The notes under the pieces are model-generated. The model saw only the letters and a program-made list of their open reading frames with translations, was not told the origin of the DNA and searched no databases. From contig CAIPTY010000080.1 in NCBI GenBank assembly GCA_903868145.1, positions 1 through 64,000 of the forward strand: DNA of 64,000 nt. The letters are read 5' to 3'. The position numbers and the translations under genes were made by a program. This DNA is from an uncultured Desulfuromonadales bacterium. Lineage in GTDB: Bacteria; Desulfobacterota; Desulfuromonadia; Geobacterales; Pseudopelobacteraceae. Shown here one piece after another: positions 23,356 to 32,319 of this stretch. Every line of letters begins with the position of its first letter. The stretch's first letter is position 1.

Positions 23356-24417
23356 TCAATCCATATCACAATCACCTTGCTTCACAAGGCCGCGCTCTTT
23401 TGCCCTTCTGATTTTCAATACATCGAATGTCATTCCCGGAAAATTTGCTTCAAGGTTTTCTTTGATTACCTTATACGTTGCGCCATCGCTCCCGGCATAT
23501 GGCTTGATAATGGTAAACATCTTGCTCATGCACTCATCCCAACCAATACGAAGGCCTTTTGTGCTTGGCTCTTCTGTCTTGGATTGCATCTTTTCGAGAT
23601 TCTCCATATTCAAATATTCCCAAGATAGCAACCGATTGAGTAGCCACCGCTTTGTGTCCGGAAACTCTGACAGTATGCGTATATTTTCCCCCAGGTCATC
23701 AAGAATATCGTCAAACATTGATTCGATGATTGCCAGGTGTAAATAATCACTGACCGCCGCCCGCGCTGCCTTTATGCCCTGAAACGTTTCATCGGCTGCC
23801 GGATGCTCTATGTTTATCCGGTCAAATCCTTCCAGCCTGGTCAAGGCTGTTTTGATGCTCCTGACCTTGCCTTTGATCTTATCCCATCGTTTCCCGGCTT
23901 TGCTGAATAAATTACAAGTTCCGAACCTCTCCATGTGTCGTTTCTGCAACTCCCAGACTGCATCCGCAACCTTCAAGCTGTCGCCGTTTTTGTGCATCTG
24001 CTGTGGCAACCCTTGATGTAAAAATGAATATCTCTCTCCGTATATCGGAACAATCACCCTGCCGTCATCCAATTTGAAGGAAGTATGACTATAAAGCCGC
24101 CGCCTGTAAGCTCTCTCAGGTATTGTAAAACGTACCTGCCCCGGCTTATCTGCTATGATCTCTCCTGTTTCCGATAACGCCGGGAAATAGAGAACTACCA
24201 ACCCCGCAGGTCTTTCACCTCTTTGGAGTGCATCGGCAACACAAGGCGGCAAGTCATCACGAAAAGCCTTGATGCCTTTCTTGACACTCTTCATAAATTC
24301 GACTTCGCTGATCTCCCGCAAGGCACAAAGGCGCTCAATCGGATTATCAAAATTTATCAGGTATTCGACGAACCGCTGTTCCCATTCTTCGCCATATCCA
24401 CAAAAGAAAGCTTTCAT
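23356..24417 (-). CDS. Unknown 353-aa protein next to the integrase
   Basis: A soluble, charged protein with no signal peptide or membrane helix. Notable segments are GERYSFLHQGLPQQMHKNG, WELQKRHMERFG and a lysine/arginine-rich centre. The C-terminal YKVIKENLEANFPGMTFDVLKIRRAKERG could be a small winged-helix or domain-end motif. I recognise no family. It starts 9 bases after the integrase stop and ends at a good terminator, so it is probably expressed with the integrase and may act in integration, excision or interference with a helper phage. Confidence 0.65.
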   Translation of the reverse strand: MKAFFCGYGEEWEQRFVEYLINFDNPIERLCALREISEVEFMKSVKKGIKAFRDDLPPCVADALQRGERPAGLVVLYFPALSETGEIIADKPGQVRFTIPERAYRRRLYSHTSFKLDDGRVIVPIYGERYSFLHQGLPQQMHKNGDSLKVADAVWELQKRHMERFGTCNLFSKAGKRWDKIKGKVRSIKTALTRLEGFDRINIEHPAADETFQGIKAARAAVSDYLHLAIIESMFDDILDDLGENIRILSEFPDTKRWLLNRLLSWEYLNMENLEKMQSKTEEPSTKGLRIGWDECMSKMFTIIKPYAGSDGATYKVIKENLEANFPGMTFDVLKIRRAKERGLVKQGDCDMD

Positions 24418-24426
24418 GCCCGCCCC

Positions 24427-25641
24427 CTATCCGAAAATCTTTTTATTCATAGATTCCACAACCGACGAAACATGAGAATCTGACAAATGAGAATACCGCT
24501 TGACCATTGCAAGCGTCTTATGCCCCAAAACCGCCGCAATGTCTGTCAGTGAAGCGCCGTTCATAGCCAGGTATGACGCCGCACTGTGGCGTAAATCATG
24601 GAACTTGAAATTCTCAAGCTTTGCCCTTTTTACCGCAAAAAGAAACGCCGTCCGTAAGCTGGCTGAACAGTTACCGACCGGCGCTGCCTTTGTCTTGGTC
24701 TGCTGTTTATCTTTGGCGCTGTCGGCTTTCAGCTTCGCCGCTTCAATAGCTGTCAATCGCTTTGGGAAAATCAGGTTCGTGTCAATCCGCCTGATCTTGT
24801 TCTTTTTCATGCTGTCCAGTAGTTCAAAGGCTTTGCCGACCAATGGCGCCGCCCGGCGTTCTCCGTTTTTGGTCTCTTCCAGGAGAATCCGCCCTCGTGA
24901 AAAGTCAACATCCTGCCAGTTTAAATTCATGATCTCGCTTAACCTCATGCCGGTTGACAGTGCCAGGACAACAACCGGGTACAGAATAGGATTCTTGCTT
25001 TCCTGACAGGCTGCCAGAAAACGCGCCCGCTCATCGTCATCAAGGAATCTGACCCGCCCGCGTGACTCTTTCATCTTGGCAACCTTCGGCATGGGATTGA
25101 CTTCAAGCCACTGCCATTCATTCGCTGCCACCGTCAAACAGTGCGATAAGGCCGCCATGTATCGGTTGACCGTGGCAGTGTTGCGCTGCCGTTTGGTCTC
25201 GATCACCTTTTCAACGATCTTCCCGCGCCCTTTGCCGCTCTCCGGCTTGACTCTCTGCTGCTCCTTCCGTGTGGTAACAATTGGATCGTTATAAAGCCGG
25301 TCTCTGACCTCTCCAATCAATGAAGGTGTCACGTCTGCAAGCGTATAAGCGCCAATCTGCTCTTTCCAGTAGGAAAGATGCTTCATTACATCAATCACCC
25401 GTTTCCGGTGTGGCAGCTTGTCCTTGATGTACCTGTCAATCGTATCAGCTGCCGTGTGGCGTAATGCTTCGGCTGTCTTGAAATAACGCCGGTCTCTGAT
25501 AGCTGACTCAGTGTCTTGCGCCCACTTCTTTGCATCGGTTATCCGGTCAAACCGTGCCGTCTGTGGTGGAAAACCTTTAAGCCGTACCTCGACCCGATAC
25601 TTGACGCCGCGTTCACCTTCAATCTTCCGAATTGTTGCCAT
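24427..25641 (-). CDS. int: Tyrosine recombinase (integrase) of the 9-kb element
   Basis: 404 residues. N-terminal arm-binding part (YRVEVRLKGFPPQTARF), core-binding domain ~60-190, catalytic domain with Arg233 in STGMRLSEI, HxxR at His348/Arg351 in FHDLRHSAASYL, His374 in LGHKTLAMV and nucleophile Tyr383 in KRYSHL. All catalytic residues are present, so it should be active. It reads towards the element interior, 332 bases from the tRNA, the normal arrangement for tRNA-directed islands. Confidence 0.93.
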   Translation of the reverse strand: MATIRKIEGERGVKYRVEVRLKGFPPQTARFDRITDAKKWAQDTESAIRDRRYFKTAEALRHTAADTIDRYIKDKLPHRKRVIDVMKHLSYWKEQIGAYTLADVTPSLIGEVRDRLYNDPIVTTRKEQQRVKPESGKGRGKIVEKVIETKRQRNTATVNRYMAALSHCLTVAANEWQWLEVNPMPKVAKMKESRGRVRFLDDDERARFLAACQESKNPILYPVVVLALSTGMRLSEIMNLNWQDVDFSRGRILLEETKNGERRAAPLVGKAFELLDSMKKNKIRRIDTNLIFPKRLTAIEAAKLKADSAKDKQQTKTKAAPVGNCSASLRTAFLFAVKRAKLENFKFHDLRHSAASYLAMNGASLTDIAAVLGHKTLAMVKRYSHLSDSHVSSVVESMNKKIFG

Positions 25642-25973
25642 GATTCACCGCCGCAAACCGTTCTTAAAAACTATGCTCAAAAAACTACAACAAACGCCAT
25701 TTATTGTCAAGTGTCGTTTATGCAATCCGTCGATTGTGTTATTTAAATATTCGTTGTTATTAGTTATTTACTTTAATATTTAATAAACGGCGCACTATCG
25801 GCGCAAATCAAAATAAATGACTGCCTGAAATGCTTGTTTTGCTGGTTTCTCTGTTTGTTTGTTGTTGGAGGTTGTAAAAAGGAATTGCGACTATTTGCGC
25901 CAAATTTGCGCCAAACCCCAAATTTAGGCACAAAAAAACGGATTCACAATGTCTGTGAACCCGCTTGTTTGTT
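25642..25973. other. 332-base right arm region between integrase and tRNA-Gln
   Basis: No gene seen. It holds GGCGCA at 25789 and GGCGCAAAT at about 25799 (inverted copies of the arm motif), the tandem TTTGCGCCAAA pair at 25894-25915, and AT-rich sequence that should include the integrase promoter. Confidence 0.55.
25894..25915 (+). repeat. Tandem TTTGCGCCAAA pair, right arm
   Basis: All 22 bases are the same as 17627-17648. It lies 55 bases from the att core on the integrase side. Confidence 0.75.
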
Positions 25974-26020
25974 TGGCTGGGGCGCCAGGGATCGAACCTG
26001 GGAATGTCGGAATCAAAATC
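25971..26020 (-). repeat. tRNA-proximal att repeat of the 9-kb element
   Basis: 50 bases identical to 16969-17018 at an offset of 9,002. It covers the 3' half of tRNA-Gln from the anticodon loop to CCA plus three bases beyond. Confidence 0.92.
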
Positions 26021-26048
26021 CGATGCCTTACCGCTTGGCGACGCCCCA
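25974..26048 (-). tRNA. tRNA-Gln (anticodon TTG)
   Basis: 75 bases including an encoded CCA. Acceptor stem TGGGGCG/CGCCCCA, anticodon stem TCGGA/TCCGA around loop TTTTGAT (anticodon at 26014-26016), T arm CCAGG-TTCGATC-CCTGG. It lies between ispE upstream and the integrated element downstream. Its 3' half was rebuilt by the element's att sequence, so the gene stays intact. Confidence 0.95.
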
Positions 26049-26094
26049 TCATGCACCTTGTTCTCTGTACACTGGCCATCATCAAAATCGAAGG

Positions 26095-26937
26095 TTACAG
26101 TGTTTCTGCTACAGCGCCAAACCAGCTTTTCCCACTGGTGAGGGTCAATCTCGCCTGTTCCGCACAGTCTCTGGCGGCGAAAAGCCCAAAAACCGTTGGC
26201 CCGCTGCCGGACATCATGACCCCCAACGCACCCTGCTGAAGCATGGCGGCCCGTATTTCAGCTATCACGGGAAAAGCTGGAATGGTTACCGATTCAAGAT
26301 CATTTGAAAAAATCGAGCAGACATCCTCAAGAGATCCATAGGAAGCCGGAAGTCTATTCAGCTCACCTCTGTTTGTCAACGTCAAATTTCGATAGACCCA
26401 GGCTGTTGAGACATGCACACCAGGATTTACCAGCAGTATCCAGGCCGGTGGCATCTGCGGCATGGCAGTCAGTTCTTCACCGATCCCCTCAGCAAGCGCC
26501 GGTTCCTTAAAGATGAAAAAAGGGACGTCGGCACCAAGTTTCACGCCGATCTCCATCAGTCGCTGCGTGGACAAACCCAGTTCAAGCAGCTCATTCATGC
26601 CCATCAGCACAGAGGCGGCGTCGCTGCTTCCCCCGCCGAGACCTGCGGCAACCGGGATTTTTTTCGTGATTGAAATGCGTGCGCCCATACCGGTTCCGGC
26701 AAGATCCAGCATGATCCGTGCAGCCTTCCAGGCAATATTTCCGGGTCCATCCGGCACCCCCTGTTTCCCGCAGGTAACGGTAAGGGCAGGGCTGTCAGTA
26801 AGTGTCAGGTTGATCTCGTCGCAAAGATTGATCCGCTGCATCACCATGCGCAGATCGTGATATCCGTCGGGACGCCGCCGGATTACGTCGAGGAGGTAAT
26901 TGACCTTGGCGGGTGCATTGAGGGTGAGGCTTTTCAC
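26095..26937 (-). CDS. ispE: 4-diphosphocytidyl-2-C-methyl-D-erythritol kinase
   Basis: 280 residues, normal length for IspE of the MEP isoprenoid pathway; it phosphorylates CDP-ME at the 2-hydroxyl. GHMP-kinase motifs are visible: [22 protein letters not shown] at the N-terminus, the ATP loop [14 protein letters not shown], and [15 protein letters not shown] near the end. I chose GTG 26937 (CGGAG 5 bases upstream) because homology begins there; an ATG at 27009 would add a non-conserved extension. tRNA-Gln follows it. Confidence 0.93.
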   Translation of the reverse strand: MKSLTLNAPAKVNYLLDVIRRRPDGYHDLRMVMQRINLCDEINLTLTDSPALTVTCGKQGVPDGPGNIAWKAARIMLDLAGTGMGARISITKKIPVAAGLGGGSSDAASVLMGMNELLELGLSTQRLMEIGVKLGADVPFFIFKEPALAEGIGEELTAMPQMPPAWILLVNPGVHVSTAWVYRNLTLTNRGELNRLPASYGSLEDVCSIFSNDLESVTIPAFPVIAEIRAAMLQQGALGVMMSGSGPTVFGLFAARDCAEQARLTLTSGKSWFGAVAETL

Positions 26938-27047
26938 GAAAGCTCCGTTTCTTGACAGGTTGCATTTTAAGACACGTAGTTTTCTAAAACAAGCAGGTCG
27001 ATAAATCAAGGCAAAACTGTCGTGAGGCTACAAGGGGCACAGAGCGC

Positions 27048-27076
27048 TTGCATGCTGCAAATTCTGCATCTATACT
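27048..27076 (+). promoter_or_regulatory. Sigma-70 type promoter of aguA
   Basis: TTGCAT (27048-27053), 17-base spacer, TATACT (27071-27076). The start of transcription is expected near 27083, ahead of GAGGAGA and ATG 27118. Confidence 0.65.
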
Positions 27077-27117
27077 GCGAAAAACTGTACCTGAAACCGG
27101 CGCAGAGGAGATAGAGC

Positions 27118-28143
27118 ATGATCCCGAGACTTCCGGCGGAATGGGAAGTGCAGGATGGAGTCCTGCTTGCCTGGCCGCACGAGGGCACTGACTGGTCGTA
27201 TATGCTGGACGGCATCCGCCCGGTGTTTGTCGAGGTCATCCGCCACATAACCCGTTTTGAAAGGGTTCTTCTGACTGCACCCGATGCTGCCGAGGCGGGC
27301 GACTGCCTTAGCGTGGGGGGTGTCGATCTGGCGAAGGTAACCATCTGCCAACTTTCGAACAACGATACCTGGGCGCGGGATTTTGGCCCGATTACCGTGA
27401 TCTATAACGGACAGCCGGTGCTGCTGGATTTCGGTTTTAACGGTTGGGGTCTCAAGTTCCCTGCCAACCATGACAACCTTATTTCCCGGCAGCTCAAGGG
27501 AAAAGGGGTGTTGCGGCCAAAACTGAACACCATCGGCCTGATCCTGGAGGGGGGAAGCATCGAGAGCGATGGTCTGGGTACCATCCTGACCACGGCGGAA
27601 TGCCTGCTGTCGCCTAACCGTAATCCCCAGTTGACAAAAAGCGAGATTGAACAGGCGCTTGCCTCACTACTTGGTACCCGTCGTGTCCTCTGGCTCAACC
27701 ATGGCCGGCTGGCAGGTGATGATACCGATTCCCACATCGATACCCTGGCGCGTTTCTGTCCGGACAACACCATCGTCTACCAGGCCTGTGACAACCAACT
27801 GGACGAGCATTTTGAAACCCTGAGGCGGATGGAAGCCGAGCTCAAGTCATTTAGCGCGCCAGACGGCTCGCCGTATCGCCTGATTCCCCTCCCGTGGTCC
27901 AGAGCCCGGTTTGATGCTGGGGCACACCGTCTGCCTGCCAGCTATGCCAATTTTCTGGTCATAAACGGAGCGGTGCTGGTGCCCACCTATCAAGACCCGG
28001 AAAATGATCGAACCGCCCTTGAGCGCATCGGCCAAGCATTTGCCGGTCGTGAGATCATTGGTGTGGACAGTCTGCCACTGCTTGAACAGCACGGTTCTCT
28101 GCATTGTCTCACGATGCAGCTCCCCCAGGGGGTGCTTTTGTGA
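27118..28143 (+). CDS. aguA: Agmatine deiminase
   Basis: 341 residues. It hydrolyses agmatine to N-carbamoylputrescine plus ammonia. Family motifs: PAEWEVQDGVLLAWPHEGTDW at the start, NDTWARDFGPI, LEGGSIESDG, HGRLAGDDTDSHIDTLARF in pieces, and the catalytic Cys near residue 330 in HGSLHCLTMQLP. It overlaps the next gene by 4 bases (GTGA), and the two form the putrescine route from arginine via agmatine. Confidence 0.93.
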   Translation: MIPRLPAEWEVQDGVLLAWPHEGTDWSYMLDGIRPVFVEVIRHITRFERVLLTAPDAAEAGDCLSVGGVDLAKVTICQLSNNDTWARDFGPITVIYNGQPVLLDFGFNGWGLKFPANHDNLISRQLKGKGVLRPKLNTIGLILEGGSIESDGLGTILTTAECLLSPNRNPQLTKSEIEQALASLLGTRRVLWLNHGRLAGDDTDSHIDTLARFCPDNTIVYQACDNQLDEHFETLRRMEAELKSFSAPDGSPYRLIPLPWSRARFDAGAHRLPASYANFLVINGAVLVPTYQDPENDRTALERIGQAFAGREIIGVDSLPLLEQHGSLHCLTMQLPQGVLL

Positions 28144-29024
28144 AGCGTCTGAAGGTTGCGCTGATTCAGCATTCGTGCGGCAGTAACCATGCTGACAATC
28201 TGCAGAAAACATCCGGGATGATTCGCGCGGCTGCAGCCTCAGGCGCTCAACTGGTTCTGCTTCAGGAACTGCACACCGGCACGTATTTTTGTCAGGTGGA
28301 GGCCCCGGCTCTGTTCGATCTGGCCGAGACGATTCCCGGTCCATCCAGCGAAGTGCTGGGGGAGTTGGCGGCTGAATCGGGGCTGGTGCTCGTAGCATCC
28401 CTTTTTGAGCGCCGCGCTCCCGGTCTGTACCACAATACTGCGGTGGTTTTTGAACGGGATGGCTCGATTGCGGGAACCTATCGCAAGATGCATATCCCGG
28501 ATGACCCCGGTTTTTATGAGAAATTCTATTTTACGCCCGGCGATCTCGGTTTCACTCCGGTCCAAACTTCGGTCGGCACACTGGGGGTTATGGTCTGCTG
28601 GGATCAGTGGTATCCGGAGGCGGCCCGTCTGATGGCGTTGGCCGGAGCCGAGCTGCTGATCTACCCGACCGCCATCGGGTGGAACCCGGCCGATGCGCCT
28701 GATGAAAATAAACGTCAGCGGGATGCCTGGATGACTGTCCAGCGCGGGCATGCGGTAGCTAACGGCCTGCCGGTGCTGGCAATTAACCGGGTAGGTCTCG
28801 AGGTCTCGCAGCACCGCACGGAAGACGGCATACAATTCTGGGGCAGCAGTTTTGCAGCTGGGCCGCAAGGGGAAATCCTGGCCGAGGCGTCGCGGGATAA
28901 TGAAGAGATTCTGCTGGTCGATCTGGATATGGAACGCAGTGAGACGGTTCGGCGTATCTGGCCGTTTCTGCGTGACCGCCGCATCGATGCCTACGGAGAC
29001 ATTCTTAAACGCTACAGGGACTGA
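28140..29024 (+). CDS. aguB: N-carbamoylputrescine amidase
   Basis: 294 residues, nitrilase superfamily. Catalytic triad: Glu in LLQELHTGTYF, Lys in YRKMHIPDDPGFYEKFYF, Cys in GVMVCWDQWYPEAARLMA. It converts N-carbamoylputrescine to putrescine, ammonia and CO2. GTG 28140 overlaps the aguA stop; an upstream in-frame ATG (28104) lies inside aguA and adds nothing conserved. Confidence 0.93.
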   Translation: MKRLKVALIQHSCGSNHADNLQKTSGMIRAAAASGAQLVLLQELHTGTYFCQVEAPALFDLAETIPGPSSEVLGELAAESGLVLVASLFERRAPGLYHNTAVVFERDGSIAGTYRKMHIPDDPGFYEKFYFTPGDLGFTPVQTSVGTLGVMVCWDQWYPEAARLMALAGAELLIYPTAIGWNPADAPDENKRQRDAWMTVQRGHAVANGLPVLAINRVGLEVSQHRTEDGIQFWGSSFAAGPQGEILAEASRDNEEILLVDLDMERSETVRRIWPFLRDRRIDAYGDILKRYRD

Positions 29025-29078
29025 TCGGCTGTTTGGCCGGAATCTGCCTATATTCGAGCAAGAAGGAGCTGAAACGGT

Positions 29079-30068
29079 ATGCCGACCCCAATGATGATGA
29101 GCTATATTCTGACTGCATGTGCGATCCCGCTGGTTCTGCACTATCACCTCTTGCCGGCAGTTTTTGCCGGTCTTGCGGTACACGTGCTGACCATCAAGCT
29201 GGCCAGAAAGCTTCCGAGCCACCTGAGCCGTAATGCCCAGGTGGTTGCCTTGGCGCTGATCATGGCTTCCGTAATATCTGTAGTATTTGGCGTCATCTTT
29301 GCCATCTGGTCACTGCTGCACGGGCAGAACGGCATGGCAGACCTGCTGCTGGCCGTCGCCGAAACCCTTGAAAAGATCAAGCGCACCCTTCCTTCCGACC
29401 TGGCGGCAACAATGCCGGAATCAATCAATGAGCTGCGCGACCAGCTCGGTTTGATCCTGCATGAGAACAGTCACCGGATCTCGGCTGCCGGCATGGCGGG
29501 GATCAAGACCTTTGCCCACATACTTTTTGGCATGATCATCGGCGGAATGACTGCTGTACACCATTTTGGCGACACCGGAGCCTGGCCTCCACTGACCTCC
29601 GAACTCCACTCACGGGCAAAGGCGCTGACCGGCGCGTTTGACAAGGTGGTCTTCGCCCAGATAAAGATATCGGCTCTCAACACGGCTCTGACGGCGGTGT
29701 ATCTTCTGGTTCTGCTTCCCCTGTTCGGGGTGCATATTCCACTGGTATCGGCGCTGGTATTGCTGACATTCGTGGCCGGTATCATTCCCGTCATTGGCAA
29801 CCTGGTCTCCAACTTCGCAATCGTGCTGATCAGTCTGGGGATGTCGCCCGGCATCGGTGCGGCCTCTCTGGTATTTCTGATCGTTATTCACAAACTGGAA
29901 TACTTTACCAATGCCCGAATCGTTGGCGGGGAGGTGCATGCCCGCGCCTGGGAGCTGTTATGCGCCATGTTGTTCATGGAGGCGATATTCGGCATGGCGG
30001 GGATGATAGCGGCACCGGTCGTCTATGGCTGGATCAAGGCCGAACTGTCAGCGAATGAAATGATCTGA
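29079..30068 (+). CDS. AI-2E family (PerM/UPF0118) transporter
   Basis: 329 residues with about seven or eight membrane helices. The C-terminal region has the family pattern VAGIIPVIGNLVSN, LEYFTNARIVGG and FGMAGMIAAPVVYGWIKAE. Members export autoinducer-2, sodium/protons or other small molecules; the substrate here is unknown. AAGGAG precedes ATG 29079. It is 54 bases after aguB and probably in the same transcript. Confidence 0.85.
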   Translation: MPTPMMMSYILTACAIPLVLHYHLLPAVFAGLAVHVLTIKLARKLPSHLSRNAQVVALALIMASVISVVFGVIFAIWSLLHGQNGMADLLLAVAETLEKIKRTLPSDLAATMPESINELRDQLGLILHENSHRISAAGMAGIKTFAHILFGMIIGGMTAVHHFGDTGAWPPLTSELHSRAKALTGAFDKVVFAQIKISALNTALTAVYLLVLLPLFGVHIPLVSALVLLTFVAGIIPVIGNLVSNFAIVLISLGMSPGIGAASLVFLIVIHKLEYFTNARIVGGEVHARAWELLCAMLFMEAIFGMAGMIAAPVVYGWIKAELSANEMI

Positions 30069-30082
30069 AAGAGGGTGGAAGA

Positions 30083-30613
30083 ATGGCACTGCACGACAAA
30101 GAGCTTCTTGAGGCGCTTACCAGCTCCAGTATTCTAACCTCAATGATTACGCCCGCAGTGCTGATTTCAGCCTGCGGAACCCTCATATTTTCAACATCTG
30201 CACGGATGGGGCGAATTTTTGACCGGGTTAATGTCATGAAGGGGGAGGTTGAGGCGATTATTGCCGGTAAGATTTCCTATCCGAAAGAGCGGATGCAGCA
30301 TCTTGAGGGGCATATAGAGCTGCAGAGGCGCAGGGCAACCCTGATTCACAAAGCCTTGTCGGCGCTCTATACCGCCACGGCCCTTTTTGTCGCATCCAGT
30401 CTGGCGATCGCTGTCAACGTGGCGTATGGCAGCCCTGATCAGGCCTGGATGCCCACGCTGATTGCCCTTGCGGGCGGCCTGTTCCTGTTTGTCGCATCAG
30501 CGCTGCTGCTGTACGAGAGCCGCTTCAATCTCCGTTTCGTCAACCGCTCGATTGACTTCATCGAGTTTCTGGAGGAACGGGCTCATGAAGCTGTGGCAAA
30601 GTCAAAGGATTGA
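30083..30613 (+). CDS. DUF2721 membrane protein
   Basis: 176 residues: a helix near 18-38 (TPAVLISACGTLIFSTSARMG), a conserved amphipathic loop with RIFDRVN, then two helices (~95-115 and ~125-150). This matches the DUF2721 family, of unknown function. It converges on the aminotransferase gene with only 3 bases between the stops and no visible terminator. Confidence 0.8.
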   Translation: MALHDKELLEALTSSSILTSMITPAVLISACGTLIFSTSARMGRIFDRVNVMKGEVEAIIAGKISYPKERMQHLEGHIELQRRRATLIHKALSALYTATALFVASSLAIAVNVAYGSPDQAWMPTLIALAGGLFLFVASALLLYESRFNLRFVNRSIDFIEFLEERAHEAVAKSKD

Positions 30614-30616
30614 ATC

Positions 30617-31810
30617 TTATTCCTTTAACCCCGCCTCTCTGGCCAGGTTTCTCCAGGCCGGAAGGCTTCGCTCAATCATCCCCCGGTCGAAACAGTAGGC
30701 AATCCGGAAAAACCCCGGGGCTCCGAATCCCGCTCCCGGCACCAGCAGGATATGGTGCTTTTGCGCCAGTTTGACGAAAGCCACATCGTCGGGCAGGGGG
30801 GATTGGGGGAAGAGGTAGAAGGCACCGTCGGGGATGACCATGCTGAACCCCATGCCGGTCAGTTCGCGTACCAGCAGGTCCCGTTTGGCCTGATACTCAA
30901 CGACATCGACCGACTCGTCCTGGAGTTTTGCCACCAGCCGCTGCATCAGCGCCGGGGCGTTTACAAAACCGAGCACACGGTTACTGAAGACCGCGCCCTC
31001 CATGAACTGCAGTGCGGTATCCATGCGCGGATTGGCTGCCAGATAGCCGATGCGCTCACCGGGCAGTGCCAGATCCTTGCTGTGCGAGGTGACGATGATC
31101 GAGCTCTCCACCAGGGGGAAAATATTGGGGACATGCTTGCCGTCGAAGGCGATACGGGCGTAGGGCTCGTCCGAGATAACGTAGATCAGGTGCCCGTTGT
31201 CCCGATGGATCTTTTTAAGTACATCACCCAGGCGTTTGAGGCTCTCTGCGGGGTAGATCACGCCGGTGGGGTTGTTGGGTGAGCAGATCAGGATGGCGCG
31301 CGTCTTTTGCGTTATGGCTCTCTTGATGGCGCCGATGTCAAGTTGGAAGGTGGCATGATCCGTCCAGACCTCCACCGGTACGCCGCCGTGATTGTCGATA
31401 TAGAATTTGTATTCGACAAAAAACGGAGCCAGGATAATGACTTCTTCGCCCGGATTCAGGATTGTCTTCAGCACCACATTGAGTGCCCCGCCGGCGCCGC
31501 AGGTCATGACGACATGCTCGTGGCTGACCGGTAGCCCTGAGTCTTTGGAAATTTTTGCTGCGACAGCGGCACGGGTCTCCGTGTAACCGGCATTGTTCAT
31601 GTAGCGGTGCATGCCGGGCAGGGGGTTTTGGGCCAACGCCAGCAATTCACGGCCAAAGGCCTCGGGAGGCTCAACGTCGGGGTTACCAAGTGTGAAGTCG
31701 AAGATATTATCAGCGCCGAACTCCTGCCGCAACCGCTCGCCTTCTTCAAACATCCTGCGAATCCAGGACGACTTTGAGATGTGACCTGCAATCTTCATGG
31801 CTATAGCCAT
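30617..31810 (-). CDS. PLP-dependent class I/II aminotransferase
   Basis: 397 residues, fold type I. Cofactor-binding residues are visible: GAGGALNVVLKTIL for phosphate contact, NNPTGVIYP, VISDEPYARIAF (Asp and Tyr) and the PLP lysine in TSHSKDLALPGERIGYL. Close to aspartate/aromatic aminotransferases of the AspC/YugH type, but the amino donor cannot be set from sequence alone. GGAGGAGA precedes ATG 31810; ATG 31798 is an alternative. Confidence 0.88.
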   Translation of the reverse strand: MAIAMKIAGHISKSSWIRRMFEEGERLRQEFGADNIFDFTLGNPDVEPPEAFGRELLALAQNPLPGMHRYMNNAGYTETRAAVAAKISKDSGLPVSHEHVVMTCGAGGALNVVLKTILNPGEEVIILAPFFVEYKFYIDNHGGVPVEVWTDHATFQLDIGAIKRAITQKTRAILICSPNNPTGVIYPAESLKRLGDVLKKIHRDNGHLIYVISDEPYARIAFDGKHVPNIFPLVESSIIVTSHSKDLALPGERIGYLAANPRMDTALQFMEGAVFSNRVLGFVNAPALMQRLVAKLQDESVDVVEYQAKRDLLVRELTGMGFSMVIPDGAFYLFPQSPLPDDVAFVKLAQKHHILLVPGAGFGAPGFFRIAYCFDRGMIERSLPAWRNLAREAGLKE

Positions 31811-31889
31811 TGATGTCTCCTCCGATCAGTATTTCCCCGGCAAACTGGCCTGCAGTATTCCACAAAAAAAATTGCGGAGATATGGGTGA

Positions 31890-32183
31890 CTATCTCCTGT
31901 CGTACCCGTGGTCTCTACCCGGTCTGGTTTCATGGGGCCAGTGTGAGCGTGGCAGGTCATAGCGGTAACCGTTCCTGTCTCTCGAATACTGCCAGCGATC
32001 GCCCTCGTAAAAATAATAGTACCCGTCGCGCTGATAATAACGATCGGGTCCCAAGTCAATTACTACGGGAAGCGGGGGGGGCAGGATCACATCATAGTCT
32101 CCATGGCCTGTCGGGACTATGCACGCCGTAAGCGTAGTTGTCATAAAAAGTGAGGCAATTCCCATGCGTAGTGAGTTTTTCAT
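31890..32183 (-). CDS. Small lipoprotein, Tyr/Asp/Arg-rich
   Basis: 97 residues. Signal peptide with lipobox LTAC (Cys21). The mature part is rich in Tyr, Arg, Asp and Pro (RYYQRDGYYYFYEGDRWQY), a composition seen in small Geobacter surface proteins. AAGGAG 6 bases before ATG 32183 fixes the start. Function unknown. Confidence 0.75.
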   Translation of the reverse strand: MKNSLRMGIASLFMTTTLTACIVPTGHGDYDVILPPPLPVVIDLGPDRYYQRDGYYYFYEGDRWQYSRDRNGYRYDLPRSHWPHETRPGRDHGYDRR

Positions 32184-32319
32184 AGCGTCTCCTTTTTGAT
32201 GCCTGCGTTTTTTGTAACTATACCACAAAACGAGAGAAGGTAAATGGTTAGCATCATCGCCAATCTGATTCCAGGATCGACCGGAAGGAGGCAGTATTTT
32301 CTGTTATGCGATTAATTTC

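Larger units (their letters stand above)
16969..25970. mobile_element. 9,002-bp integrative element in tRNA-Gln (phage-satellite-like)
   Basis: Delimited by perfect 50-base direct repeats (16969-17018 and 25971-26020) of the tRNA-Gln 3' half. All recognisable genes read on the - strand: integrase, unknown 353-aa protein, small DNA-binding protein, replication initiator, coiled-coil protein, zinc-ribbon regulator, two small proteins, DnaB-like helicase, Rha, 71-aa protein, HicA and HicB. There are no capsid, packaging, tail, lysis or conjugation genes. Integrase, excisionase-like protein, replication module and accessory genes resemble phage-inducible islands. Dependence on a helper phage is inference. 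Confidence 0.85.
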
